Origin: Scortum barcoo
Taxonomy: Eukaryota > Chordata > Actinopteri > Centrarchiformes > Terapontidae
Assembly (NCBI GenBank): GCA_023238725.1
Contig: CM041538.1
Span: forward strand, 10,724,880 to 10,788,879
Direction of reading: 5' to 3'
DNA: 64,000 nucleotides
Shown: positions 1-25,174 of the stretch, piece after piece
Layout of the letters: each line of letters opens with the position of its first letter
Numbering within the stretch: position 1 is the stretch's first letter
Made by a program: the position numbers and the translations under genes
Notes under the pieces: model-generated
Databases searched by the model: none
Seen by the model: the letters and a program-made list of their open reading frames with translations, nothing else
What the model was told of the DNA's origin: nothing

Positions 1-989
1 AAGATTAAAATAAGGAAAAGCCTTCGCTGAAACATCAAGTGACATTGAGTTGAATATTCAATGCTGGTCATGTTTGATAGTTTCGATGACTTTTTTGCAA
101 TTTTGTGCTCTGTGATAAGAAAGGTACTTCAGAGAAGAAAAAACTGTCCCATGATGGTCGCGATATCTGTGGGATTCGCGTGTCATGCCTTGAAAAAACA
201 GTCTGAAATCCCCGTGCCACTCCACCACTGACGAGTGGTCGAGACCACCCAATTAAAGACCTTGTGAGTGAGCCAGTGGTTCTCAAGGCAAATGAAAGGT
301 TTTTCAATCCAAGGCTCTTTAATCTCAGACTCAAGCACAGAAACCGTGTTTTTACTTCCTCTTTGAGAGGGTGTGTCGACTGCTGCTTCCTTCAGAGGCT
401 GCTGAGGTTTTTGGGCCCAATAGAAGATCGTTGGTGCCGCACTACTCCCACGATAAACCAAATTAAAACATACAAAAAAAAAGGTACAGGTTGGGTGACC
501 AACCAGCTTTTAGCATGGGGACTTTGTGTCACCTGTTCGATGGCTTTCTGCAACGCTGCTCCCCTTCAAGTTTGGAGAACAGGTTCTTCAAATTCATCTG
601 GAAAGCTCCGACCACCATCTGAAGAGAAGATACTTTCCTTTCTCTTCTGGAGGCCATGGGCTGAAGGGGTTGGTTGGATTATTTTGTTGGGAGTTGAGCC
701 TCATTTGGATTCCCACAAGACCGTTGAGATCTCCCCTCAGGTTCCCTCAGCAGCTCGACCACACGCCGCCATCTTCTCGACTTCCCTCCTTCACTTTGCA
801 CGGACAGCGGTCCCTGCCTCTCGCTTGTTCTCTCGGCCTCTCTTGCCATCTTCCCGCCCGTCTGTTCGTGCTCTCTTCTTCTACCCTCTTATTTCTCTCG
901 CTGGTCATTGGATTGGTTTCGCTATCCCGTCGCTTTCACTCGGTGGTGCTTCGGTTGTAGCAGAGGAAAACAGGTATCCATTTTATGTT
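1..989. other. Unassigned flank downstream of upf1
   Basis: I recognise no gene here. A plus-strand open frame at 264-1025 (253 codons) has low-complexity, Ser/Leu-rich content, no recognisable domain and no family resemblance, so I do not call it coding. Around 720-960 the DNA is richer in C and CpG and carries an inverted CCAAT motif (ATTGG near 910). It could be a promoter or a transposon end, but nothing proves either. It most likely belongs to the interval between upf1 and the next gene. Confidence 0.4.
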
Positions 990-1714
990 TTTATTATTTC
1001 CCAGATTAAAAAGCTGATGAACTAAGCTCAGCTCAGGCCTAGCTCCCTTCTTCAAGTGACCTGCAGAATACAGAATATGTTTAGGACCTTTTTAGCCACA
1101 ACACAAAGAAGACTTAAACAGTGATGACCCAAAACCAATGACTAAAACTGCTTTTAGCAGAGACTTGAACATCAGGTCAGATGTCTCCAACTGAAAGAAT
1201 CATGTTTGTCTCCAGTGGAACAAAATAATTCATTTAATGAGAAGAGATTCAGTACTAATTACCTTAAGAGCCTGCAAAATCGCCCTGCTAAACTCTAATA
1301 AATCACTCAAAAGGCACAGTCCCATTTATCAAGGACAGTGAATTTTACATTGGTGCAGGTAAGACACTTCACAACACAAAGACACTAATAGCCACGTGAT
1401 CAAATAATCAAAGGTCTGTTTAGTTTCTGTAGTGCTGAGGAAGCAGGAAAATGTGTAAATTCTTACAAGCTGGAGAAGGTAAAAAAATAAATCTAAACTG
1501 GGCCTATAGAATAAAAAAAGTAAAAAACAAAAGTTATTTGCCTAGGAAATGTTAATTCTGCCAGTATTACAGATTGTGAGACTGATTTGGATGTGGTCAG
1601 TCAAAAGAGAGCGACCCATTTCTTTTAGTAAGAAAACACAATAACTGCACTACGTCCCAAACCTTAAATGTGCTATACTGTACCTACAAAGCACATGTTT
1701 TATGTACTTACACT
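990..1714 (-). other. upf1: upf1 3' UTR with candidate poly(A) signal
   Basis: This follows directly after the upf1 stop codon on the minus strand. The first exact AATAAA downstream of the stop is at 990-995 (tttatt on the plus strand), giving a 3' UTR of about 720 nt. A weaker ATTAAA lies at 1233-1238. The true end needs transcript data. Confidence 0.4.
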
Positions 1715-13596
<11,882 letters not shown>

Positions 13597-13900
13597 CTCG
13601 ACTCGCAACTTTCGCTTTGCTGAGCGGCTTCCGGCGTTCGTCTCACAGTGTGAAGTGACTCTTGTCAGTGTTTGTTTGTTGACAGCTGCTCCGGGGGCCG
13701 AAGACGAGGGTCTGAATTTAAACCCAAACAAAGATGGAACCGATCAGAACCTCGAGAGCCGCGGCGGGTCCAACCGACACGGTGACGAACTGCCATGCGC
13801 CGCTCGACGTGTGACGTACACGGCGTGGAACAGAGATGGGCCGCCGAGGGGAAGAGCGCTCACTCCGATTTAAAATCCGAGTATCAAAACTGAATCTCTG
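13597..13900 (-). promoter_or_regulatory. upf1: upf1 CpG-rich promoter and 5' UTR
   Basis: The DNA directly upstream of the upf1 ATG is clearly CpG-rich, and the richness extends into exon 1 (about 13380-13870). A TGACGT half-CRE occurs near 13812. No strong TATA box is visible near the expected start, which fits a housekeeping CpG promoter. The transcription start itself is not resolved. Confidence 0.6.
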
Positions 13901-15226
13901 CAGGGGGGAGTGAGAAACACCTGTTACAGGAACTACATATTTACTCAGAGCAAAGCCTCTAAATGTTTTAATCCGCACAATAAAAACTCCACTATCTTTA
14001 GCTTCGTTTAGTTTATGTGTGTGATATATATCACATTTTATCATTTAGGGAAGTTAAGAGAGTCTGGTGTAGACATACATTATAAAGTCAGACTCTCAGT
14101 TGTGAAAGTTTAGAAGACATCTGGGGATTTGAGGAAACATAATTTGTGTATGTGACTAAATTTAAAAAACTAAACCAAGTTTAGCCAATAAATTCAGGTC
14201 TATAAGCATAGAGACAGTGTTAAAATAATGTCTATTCCTCAGTTACTTGCTATAAGTCTGCATGTGTGTTGAGATTTCCCACTGAAGTAAATCTAAGCAT
14301 GTTCCCAATGTGTATTTATCACAGAATGGATTATCAGACCCCAGAAGTGTGTGTCACCAGGTTTTTGGTGATATGATCAACAGCAAATAGAGATCTTGCA
14401 CCACTAAAGCTATGACAGGGACTTTTTTATAAGTTCTTTCTTGAGACTCTAAAGGGGCAATGTGTCAAAGTCTTGTGTCATATTTACATTAATACAGCCT
14501 GTAAATGGGTTTTAATCAAATGACCACAAACTAACTCACACAATAAAACAAAGGGCTGGATACAAGTATAGAAGCACTGGTTGTTTCTGGGTCTTTAGGC
14601 AAATAATAAAGCACTGTATAGAACAGGAACTTGGAAGCAGGAGGATACACACATGCACATGAGGAGATCAAGAGGAGGCCAACAGCAAAATCTACCTCCA
14701 GAAGATCCATCCATGATTTATTACACTGCATATGTGACAAAATACTACTAAAAAATGGCATCCACACAAACAAATCTTTCAGTTGTGGGTGTTATATTGT
14801 CTTATATTGCAACATGTGGTGGAACTGGAAAGAGTATTGAGAGGGGACAAATGAGATGTTGTTAAACCCCCAGTAAAGTGTTTTAAAATGTGGAACTAGG
14901 ATATGCCACAAAGTGTCACCTTTGTATGATGCCTATTTGTTATATTTTCCCTAATTCCCAGACAATATTAGGATTGTATTACATTTTGTATTACATTTTA
15001 CCAGAGGAGTGCTTCAGGCCAGTTTTTTACATCACAGTGGTGCTTCATAGTAACAGCTATGATCTTTGATAGGCCTTTATGACAACCATCTCTATATTGG
15101 CTACACTAACTAGGCAATTACATGCTTTTAATAGGCGTAATATAGAGAGAAGAAAAATATTCTAAGTTGTAGTAAGTTGTAATGATTAACAGACACAAAG
15201 ACATTACTTGTAATCCTTTAACTCTC
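13901..15226. other. Intergenic DNA between upf1 and pgpep1
   Basis: No gene, conserved motif or clear repeat family is recognised. The DNA is AT-rich. A short inverted repeat (GAGAGTCTG / CAGACTCTC near 14058-14098) is present but weak. The longest open frames are under 110 codons and show no family resemblance. Confidence 0.5.
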
Positions 15227-17885
15227 TTTATTTCAAAGCCTTTCCTTTTACAAAGCCAAGATTACTTATTGTAACAGTGCCTTGTTAATGTCAGAAGCAG
15301 AAGAGGACACCTTTCAGAGGATTCTCCCTAAACAGAGAAACTCACAATAAATCACAGAGCCATTATGTTATTGTACAACAAAGCACACACTGAGATAAAA
15401 AAGTATTTTTGAGGTAGCCACACATCTGACTGGACAGCATCAGTAATATATCTTTGAACTGACCCGCTGAGCATTTTTAAGGCCTTTTCGTAACACACAT
15501 AAACAACAGCAAGGCACAGGAAAGAGCCGGGGTCAGAGGTCACCTCGTATGTAAACTTGAGGCTTTCACTTTTGTGAGCAGACTTTTTTTGGGGCAGTTC
15601 CTCCACAATCTTTTCACATTCCCAGCGCTCACAAAGCTGAAATCTGAAAACTGAAATCTGTCCATCATTTCAACAATGTCATAAAAGATTTTTAAAACCA
15701 CAGAGCCAAAGCGTACGCTGAATGACAAACGCTAAGATTAAAATTCAGGTCCAAATCTGTTCAGCTCAGAGCTCAAGTATGCTACGTTGTAGTACAAACC
15801 ATTGACTGAATAGCAATTCGGCAAGTAATAGAGCCATTATAATGACACACACTTCTAAAAATAATGATAATTCACACACTGGCACAGCCTGCTTAGAGAA
15901 CACAACAAAGCTAAAGACAGAGTTCAGTTAGTTTCCTAAGGCTAGCTATGACAGGTTAAAACTACGCTCCCCACAGAAAAAAAACAAAAACAACAAGAAA
16001 AAAATGGTATTCTGGGGATACACAGGGTGATGAAGCAGACTGCGGACATTTCAATGCTGAAATTTCTACTAAAACTCATCAAACTGAAGCTGTGTTAGGT
16101 CTCAGGGCAGATAAATGCTGTTCTACACAGTGAAACACAAGACTATCTAAAAAGAAAAAAAGCTATTAACTGAACATTTACACCTGCAAGTAGCACCATC
16201 ATTGATATAGTGATGGAGTTTGTTTAAAAACCCAATAAAAGAATACCTCACAAAATAACAGAATATCTCACACACACGATAGTTAAAAGTTAAAATGTGT
16301 GTGTGTGTCGGGAAAGCTACATATTCCAAGTTAAAGTGACTGAAAATAAAAATAGAAAATGCAAGCATTCACATAGCTAAAATTGTTGTCCATATTCCAG
16401 ATTAAGTAAAAATGACAAACAAACAAGAAAAGAAAGTGCTACAGAAATAAAATTCAGGCCCAACTCTGACTGAATTGAGAGTCCGACTTCATCAAATCAA
16501 ATCCTTGGGTAAAATAAGCAGCTGTATCTGATTTGATGAAGGGAAAAACAGAAAGCTTTTATCAAAGAACAACAATGGGCTGCATACCTGCGGAAAAACT
16601 TGAGTTTTCCTTAAATGTTAAAAAAAGTTGAAAAACAAATAGTAGGTTTTCTACACATTTTCAATTCTAAAAAAGGAAAGAAGTTGTGCTTCTTTGTGAA
16701 GTTAGACTTTTAGTTTCTTGACACAATCCAGTAAGAAACTCATTATATTAAATGAACAAGAGTGAAAATTTCAACACTGCATTCAGTTATTTAGAAAGAA
16801 TACTCATTGATATTACAGTATAGATACAAAACAGGAAACTTTTCAGTTTAATTTGAATATCTGTTATAATATTATTTTCCAAAATAAATGTGCAGCCGAA
16901 ACAGATTTCTAACCGTCCTAAAACTTAGCCACTTGAGATCTGTAAAATAACATTGCACAGCCTGGGGCCAGATCTCAGTGGGGTGGATTTGGGTTTTTCT
17001 TGTCAGAATTGGGCTGAAAAACTTGGGGGGATATGAGCTGGAACCAACCCGTTCCCTGATTTAAATAACCTCTGTAAAAGAAGGCAAATTTTACAACTTC
17101 TTATAAAGAAAAAAAAGGACTCAGTAAGAAATAATTCAACATCAAGTGTGAAACAGCATAGTCAGAAGGGAATTAAAAGGAAACAGAGATTAGCAAACAC
17201 ATTTTACTGCTAAACATTTCTACTTCAATCATAATGTATCAGGTACATTATTAACAGACATTCCGATGCAAACACCTGTTGACTGAAATATACTGTCACT
17301 GAGCGACACTCAAAATTTGAGAATGAAACGTTATGGAAGTTGAATACTGTAGAGCACATTCAACAGTTTCCCCAAATGTGACCTCTATAGTCATTTCAAT
17401 AACCCTAACACTATAAAGGTGCATTAATTGGAGTCACATTTGGAAGTTCAGATGGCTTTGTCTTCCACATTACAGACCCTCTGCATACTAACAAATATGA
17501 GCTGCACTTTGCTTCTGTGCTTTGTTTTGTGCATCTGAGATTTTTCACATATTTTAAACTCCAAAGTCAGAATGCTTAAGGATCCTTGAATGTGGGACAA
17601 AAGCTAACATTTAAGTGTGAATGAGGTGTGTCTAAAAACCCATTTATCTTCTCACCTTCGGGAGACATTAAAACACAGCTCAATAAGGGCTTAGAAATAC
17701 AAGAAGCAAAAACCAAAAAGAAACAAAATGCTGGAAAGCCCCTATACACTGAAGTTTTAATTTTGTCCAAGTAAAGACAACAATAAAAAACAAAACAAAA
17801 TGAGGAAGTTTGGCTACTTGTGGTTAAGTGCAATTTCTATTGTGTGGTGAAGGCTGGAGAGGCTGGTTTGGCATCTGGAGGTCAC
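15227..17885 (-). other. pgpep1: pgpep1 3' UTR (inferred)
   Basis: No coding exon is recognised between the pgpep1 stop and an AATAAA on the minus strand at 15227-15232. That signal would give a 3' UTR of about 2.65 kb. The stretch is AT-rich with A-rich runs and has no recognised repeat family. The length is an inference. Confidence 0.4.
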
Positions 17886-20800
17886 TTAGTGGAAGTGTTG
17901 CTGGCAGTGGATCTTCTCTTCGGCCTGGTCCAGAAGCTCCAGCATCTCCCGGACGATGGCCTGCAGTGCACGGCCCAGGTCCTCTCCGCTGTAAGGCTTT
18001 CCCAGAGGAGGCACATGAATAAAGGCAGAGCGGCCGTGGCTCAGGTACAGAGATGTGTAGTAGGTGAAATCACAGAGATACCTGTTAGAACAGAGGGCAC
18101 AGCACTGAATGAATGAAGAGCCTGGCTACATTCAATGAAAGACACAATAAAATACATTTGTAAAGACTCACCAATATATCATGGTTTTCTCCACATTTTC
18201 AAATGTGCACTTATATATATACAACATACATATAACAACATTTCACTGACAGGGTTTAGTCATTATTTATACAATAATGTTAAATCTCTCTCTTTAAGTC
18301 AAAAATGTATCTTTTTTATGTCTGCACTTTAGTCTTCCATGACAGAGACACGGGTTCGATGAAATATAAATAGCTTATTATTAGAAGTAGAAGTAAAAGT
18401 CCATACAACCACAAGAGTGGTTAAAAAACTGAGAATTGTTCTTTTAGAGATATAAAACCTACACTGGAAAGAAGTACCACTTTTTATTATTTAATGTACG
18501 GATTGCTGATGTATGATTTCAGGTGGTAATTTAGCCTCTTATGGTGAACTAGATTTGCACATATTGAATACATTTGAGTATTAAGTGATAGTACATCCCA
18601 CCTTTAATCTCTGTTATACATCTCAGCTGTCCGTCAGACTGACAAACTGACTACACCTCACAATATAGAGAGTAAACATTGTGTGCGGATTATTCGTGTG
18701 TTCCCTTCTGCCACAGGGAAACTTAACCTTAAAAAACGTAAAAATAAAACAAATAAATAAATAAATAAACTTACTGTAAATAAGATTTGCAATATATCTG
18801 TATATATCTGTCCATAACCATAACATGTGCAATATTTTCTATTCTATTTATGTGTTAATATGTACACTGGCATAGTTTTATAGGTGATAGTATATTAATA
18901 CAATAGTTTTATTATTATGTGTCCAATATTCTTCATGTGCAGTATCTTTTTTTGGAAATGTCTCAGAATTGGCTCACTCTTTTTATACAGCAACTCTTAT
19001 TCTCTTATTTTTACTGTTTAGACAAGTTTTATTATTTATTATTGTTAGCATTTCTTTTTTCCCCTGTACTCTGGCACAACAATTTCCTTCGGGATCAATA
19101 AAGTTGTTTGTATTCATATTCATATTTAACAGAGTGGCTTGTTTTCATGTGTCCACCTTTCACGTGTTGAAGCATGTGGTCCAGAGGTGAAAGGGGAGAT
19201 TTTAACAGCAAAAAATAAAGTAAATAATTACCTTCCAGCATCTTTGGAGACAGACACAGCTACTCCTAGCCCCAAGGCGGTCACTCTCTTGCAAACTGAT
19301 TCCATGTCAATAACAGAGTCGATACAATCTGGTCCTCCCACGATGCAACACTGCGAATCAGGACAGAAGCTGCTGTTGTCCAGGCCCTTGTAGCCGTGAT
19401 TTCTGCCACACTTCTCCAGGGTCACAGTGGTGGCCATACCCGAGACGCCAACATGAACTACCAACTGGTAAAGGGAGGAAAAGAGTAAAAACACAAGTCA
19501 GCATTACTAAAACATCGACACACAGATGAGTCACAGTACATCTGTGGCAGCTCTCTCTGACTTCTGTTCTTGTTTGAACCTGAGGTGTCTAAAAAGGAGT
19601 CTATTTTACCTCGACCACAAATACACTTATACACAGATCTGACCTAGAGTCATCAGAGCCACACTCTTACACTTACTGCAGCATTATTATTATCTTATTG
19701 TTTTCAGGGCTTTAAAAATGAAATAATGTGGATGGATGGCACCATGTTCTGGTTGTCTTACCAGCGGATGATACTGCTTCCATAATGATGGAACCAAACT
19801 CTGGACTGTCTGGTACTCAACAGGAACCTCGGACACATGCAAGTCAACTTCACTGCCCAACCCGAGCTTCTTCAGCTCCTGGTAAGACAAACAAAAACAT
19901 AAAATAATTTTTTGTATTTTATAAATAACACTTGCCATTTGTTATATGCTTTTATATCGGGCATCTTACAGTGATGGATGCGAGCATAGGGCGGCAGTAG
20001 CTTGGGAAACAGAGTTCCCAAGTTTAAGTTGAGCATGGACCATACACTGGCTATGGAGTGTGGACTGGTAGCTGGAGAGGTGCCAGTTCACCTCCTGAGC
20101 ACTGCCTGAGGTGCCCTTGAGCAAGGCACCTGAACCCCAAAACCTGCTGGGAGGGGCGCATGCTGAGGGTGCAGCCCCCTCGCTCTGTCATCTTTCCATT
20201 AGTTGCATGTGCATGTGTGCATTCAGACCTGTGTATGTAAAATGTATACCAGAGGGAAAAAAGCAACTTCCTTCAGGATGAATAAAGTTGTGCAATTTAA
20301 TTTAGTAGCTTGAGCAGGTAGTCTCAGAGGGACATCACTATGGAGGTATATTCCTATCTTTATTGAAGAGCGTGGTCTTTCAATTTAAGAGCACGACTTA
20401 TTGATTTCAAGTTCCTCAAAACCCAAATACACCTCCATACATCACCGGCAAGCTCCAAGATGAATTATTTAAAGACACCATGGAGCGTGATGGTGCAGTG
20501 ACTGCAACCTTGCACTCAGAGCAAGTAAGCATCACAAAACAGACCCATGCGAAAGCTGATGACATCTTAACTCAAAAGTCAGCGTACTTTTTTTTAGCTT
20601 TCACCAGCAAATTAAGGTCTTCATCAGCATCATTAAAGATGAGGAAAGCTAATAGCCTTGGAGTTTAGTTAACATGTACATAATTGAAACTGTTGTGGAT
20701 GACCATGATAATCTGTAAAATATTTTTCTTTTTGAAGAATACCAACAAAAGCATTTTGTATATTAGTTAAGTAAATGATATGCATTTATATATAATAAGA

Positions 20801-23800
20801 TATATTGGTTAAAGGAAAAATAATATTTCAATCCAAAATAATACAAATCCAACAACAATATGATAAAAATACGTAACAATTCAGAACCACTGATGATGAT
20901 CTTTGGCCACCTGTTTCTGTGAATGTTAATCACCTGTGCAAATTCTGAAAATGGGGCCAGTAAACGTCAGTCCTTCTTTGCTTTTTGTGGACAGATGACT
21001 CTCACTCGCCCTGACCTTTCCAAACAACCTGATTTTGCACTTATATTATGAAAACTTTACAACATTGTGTAACCCCAGCACCAGCAGGTAAGTACTGAGA
21101 ACAGAATATGTATCCAAATTACTCACAATCAACCTACTACTAAATTTTAGAAGGGAAATTTCAGTGTATGTGTGTGGACCAACACATCAGAAGTCTAGGA
21201 CCGCTCAGGAGAAAAGAACACTGAAGAGCAAGAGTGACACGGGACGAAGAATAAGATAAGAAAATATTTATTTACAATAACAATTAAATAATAAAATATG
21301 TGTAAATAACTTTGTTTTTCTCTATAAAACAACAACCACAGAAAAATCTGAAAACCTTCAGTGGTTCTAAATTATCCTGGTTCTTTTAGCTTCGGCTACT
21401 TTATTTTGAGCTACTTTATCTTCCTAATATTATAAATTTTAGTTTCGTTTTGTTCGGGTTTTTTTTTTTGTTTAGCTAATATATTTCCTTTTAATGGGTT
21501 TCTATTTATGTCTGGTAGGTCGATTTATTTCAATTCAGTTTGATTTTGAATTAATCCCAAATTTTAAATCTAATTTTGGAACCAGGACCGTTCATTTTTA
21601 ATTGAGCTTTCCCTTGAACCCTTTGAAATAAAGGAAACTTGTCACCAAAAACAAAAAAATCAGAAATAATGTAAACCAACTTCTTTCTCTCAGTTCTTAC
21701 TTCGACACACAAAAAACAACAAAATTCAAATCTGTTAAAAAAAGTCCAACAATTCAATAAAATCTCTCTCAGAGAATTAACGTAATATAGTCCTCAGCGC
21801 TCTCCGAAGCAGGTCCTCCGGCCCGTGAAGAAATGTGAGGAAAAACAAAAATAAATTAAAAATTCAGTTCTCCTACCACACAGGTGAGTTTAACAGGTCT
21901 TTCTTTCTTTCTTTCTTTCTTTTTTCAGGTTGTTCTGATCGGTGGCTCGCCAGACTGCGAATCTTCCCCGACGCTCTCGGTTGGAAAATGGACAGATTGC
22001 AGACGATAAGGATCCAGTAAATCTTGTACTCACAAAAAAATGTAAAAATAAAAAAACTGGAACAAGGTGTCACTTCAAAAAGACAATACTTTTGGGACTT
22101 CGAAGAAAGAAAAATTGGTCACTTTCCTTAGTAGACCTTGGCTCGATCCGCTCGCGCTTCCCGCCGCTGCGTCCCGTATCCAAGGAAACGTGCGTCTTGT
22201 CTCTAGGCAGAAAAGGGCACCTGGAGGCGGGCCCAGTTTTCTGATTGGCTGAACGTAACCAGCACAATCGGTGACTGACAAGAGAGCTAACTAATCATAT
22301 TATCATAACAACACATTTAATTCGGCAGCCGATTTAGTAAATCACTTTTTTTTTCTTTTTATAAAACAACTCTCTGTATTCTAAGTATTTTCTCTGTGAC
22401 ATTTTACAAAAAAAAGAAAAAATACAAACAATATATATTGTTGTTTTGTTTTGTTTTCTTCTTCTTTCCTCTATTTATATACTCTAAAACAAACTGGTAA
22501 CAAGAGTGAAATAATTTATTAAGTGTACTCTAGTAACCAGGGGTTACAATTGCCTTCATGAATAAAACAAGAATAAGAAAAGCAAGAGATAAAAGATGCA
22601 ATCATACATAGTGGAAGTAAAATAAATCTGTGTTCACAGCCAGTAGACCAACACCTCCCCCCGTCTCCCGGCAGGACCAATAGCCCTCGACACTGACCCC
22701 CACTTGTATTGAAAAGAGGCTTGTTTGACCACGTCTGTGACCCCGCCACAAAGCGGCCTTTTGTTAGCATTTAATATCCTTATCAAGTCCGTCTAGACAC
22801 CCTGACAACCACCGTCATCCCCCACACACAGTTTCCCCAGCAGGACACAGAGAGCCTCCGTCACACTGCTGTATGGCGTGAAGCCGGCCGGTAACTATCA
22901 GAGTATCGTATAACGCCACGAGAACAGGCTCATTCATTTAGCAAAAGTCACACCTTTATTACATATTAGAAATACTGAAGACCTTCAATTCTTGGCTAAA
23001 AACACAATGACTGTAGGTAGGGTTCTTTCTTTAAGTGGTGATCAATGGTAATATTCATCAAATATTTAAGTCCAGGGTGAATATAGAGCAATTTAGAAAA
23101 GCGTGTTTAGCCTTATTTTCCTATATTTAAAAAGAGTTACAGAAGTAAAGTAACCCATTGTAATCAATTACACATGTGTCAATCATAAATATCTTGTTAA
23201 AATTGACAAATCAATTTGATTTTTAACATCAAAATAAATGGACAGATGCATTAAAACAACAATAGAGGGGTAAACACACCTGTACTGCTACCCAGCTGGC
23301 GTTGACCGTGTGCTCTCCAAATGGCCCAAAACCTGCAAAACATATATGTTATTGTGACTGCTGCTCAGCTATGCATTATGTTAACAGACTGACTTAAAAT
23401 TGCATTTTCACCATCACAAAAGAATTAAACATAACCATGTGCTATTTGCCCCTCCAGTGTGGACAGAGTGTCATTTTATTTCTGGTGGAATCACTTAGAC
23501 AAATCTATTAGTAAATACAGATGACTAAAAAAAAGGCAAACATGCGAATGTAGCGTAACCTCCAAACGGCTGTATGCTATCTTTGCAATTGTTCTGTTGC
23601 AATAAAGCATGAATATGTCCTACTGTGACAGACATAAATGTTGAGAAATTCAACATTTACGGAAAACACTTTTATAAGAAATCGTTATATTTATATATAC
23701 TAAAAACCTCTCCATGCATCACTCCACATGACCCACAAAACTGCAGCAGCAGCCTTTGGATATTCACTCAGGTTTGTTTATATAGGGAACTATGACTGAT

Positions 23801-25174
23801 CCCCTTCCACTGCCTGTCCAAGGGTCAGTGGGTCCCTGGGGGTTGGGTGGAGGGGGAATCAGTCTGTCTGACAGGCTGCTGAAAAGGAACAGAGTGAGGG
23901 GCCGGCAGCTGCCAGCCGGACCGCTATTGTGACAGTGCTGTTCCCAGGCAATCTACACATCCACGATCAGCTGGGACTGTGAGCCTCTGCAACCCCCTTT
24001 GTGTCTGGAAACACACAAATCACTGCTTCTGTTGCCCTCCACACATTCAATGTTCAAGACTGTAGTTTGTGCACTTAGAAAATTTGTATTTAAATGGCTG
24101 CAGGTGAAAATGCCATCAGCCTCGTTTTGAGAGACACAACCTTGAGTACTGTCCCTTCATTTCTCTGCAAATGTTCTTATTTCGTTAAGAGTGACCACAA
24201 AAGTGTTTTCTACAAAGGAAACATACAAAGTTGCTAATTGGCAAAGCACTGTGATATAAAATGAATGAGCTTCCATACAGAAACAAATTCAGCAGGATAT
24301 CAGTAATGGAAGACAATCATTGGTTGGTTATTGGTTAATATGGTATATGATATGATGATAATATGGTAATATGTTTACATTTAACCACTATTGACCACAG
24401 CTCTATACAATGACACCATGTCTGGAGGGAGGATGTGAAACTCAAAATACAAAGACATGAAGGTGAAAACTTTTCTTTGTGCAGATATTTCCTCTCTCAC
24501 AACAAAATCCCTCCTTAAACCACTCTACACAATCCTACACAGACATTAAAGTATTTTCATAGAGACTTGGCATTATCTCCCTCATTTATCGTTGCTCAAT
24601 CTGTGGTTATATATGTCTACAACACATATTAAAGTGACAGTTAATATGTTGACAATAATAACTATAAACTAATGTCTCTGATAACTTTGACTTGATTGAT
24701 TATTTTATGATATCTATTAATATATGGGCACATTTTTATCATTGAATAATGTATCAATAATTCCACAACTGCAAGACCTGTGGAGATTATGTTAACATGA
24801 CATTTCTTGTTAACAGAGTTAAATATTTGTCTATGTTTAATTATTGACTGCATCCTGACTTAAGTGGCCTTTCAAGAGAGACGCAGGCGACCCTAACCCA
24901 ACGACAAAAAGATGATTTCCCCAAGCCTGTCAGTAGGCTCTAATTTTATAAAACTGTGTTATCTCTTAAATGTTATCATTACAGCTGTGAGTAAAACGAG
25001 TCCTCCATCTGTCGTTCAGTGAAGCATCCTGACGCCATTAACGCTCACCTCCTCAACTTTTCCTCCACTTCTCCCTGCAGCTCAACAACAACAACAATAA
25101 CAATAACAACCACCACCAGAGGTGTAAAGCGAGAGCAGACCTGTAACGACCACAGTCCGTTTGCTGTTGTCCAT
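17886..25174 (-). CDS. pgpep1: Pyroglutamyl-peptidase I
   Basis: This cytosolic cysteine peptidase (family C15) removes N-terminal pyroglutamate from peptides. Five coding exons run 25141-25174, 23280-23332, 19762-19878, 19232-19464 and 17886-18081. They total 633 nt, encoding 210 aa against about 209 in mammals. The N-terminus contains VVVTGFGPFGEH, followed by NASW, then VGVSGMATTVTLEKCG with the catalytic Glu at 85. The catalytic Cys149 lies in YLCDFTYYTSL and His168 in FIHVPPLG. These three positions coincide exactly with the numbering of the mammalian triad, which strongly supports the splice model. The first exon contributes only about 11 codons, and its donor (GTCTGC) is weak, so that border is the least certain. 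The gene is divergent from lsm4 with about 0.9 kb between the start codons. Confidence 0.95.
18750..18769. repeat. (AAAT)n microsatellite
   Basis: Short tetranucleotide run in the last pgpep1 intron. Confidence 0.8.
18820..19130 (+). repeat. LINE/SINE 3'-end-like repeat
   Basis: An AT-rich segment ends in a TTCCTTCGGGATCAATAAAG tail near 19082, followed by short ATTCAT repeats. Tails of this form are common at the 3' ends of teleost L2-type LINEs and of SINEs that borrow them. The family was assigned from memory of the tail only. It lies in the last pgpep1 intron. Confidence 0.5.
19985..20310 (+). repeat. tRNA-type teleost SINE
   Basis: The segment begins GGGCGGCAGTAGCTTGGG, resembling the tRNA-derived head of common fish SINEs. 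It continues through the familiar GTGCCCTTGAGCAAGGCACC block, then a GCATGTGTGCATT stretch, and ends in a TTCCTTCAGGATGAATAAAG tail like the one near 19090. It sits in the pgpep1 intron between exons 19762-19878 and 23280-23332. The family name is not certain. Confidence 0.65.
21899..21925. repeat. (CTTT)n microsatellite
   Basis: About six CTTT units plus a T run, in the second pgpep1 intron. Confidence 0.85.
22130..22260. promoter_or_regulatory. CpG-rich patch with CCAAT box inside a pgpep1 intron
   Basis: An isolated GC- and CpG-rich segment lies in otherwise AT-rich intron DNA. It includes GCTCGCGCTTCCCGCC, a GGCGGGCCC block and an inverted CCAAT box (CTGATTGGCTG near 22242). The combination looks like a small proximal promoter, possibly an alternative first exon, but no transcript is demonstrated. 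Confidence 0.3.
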
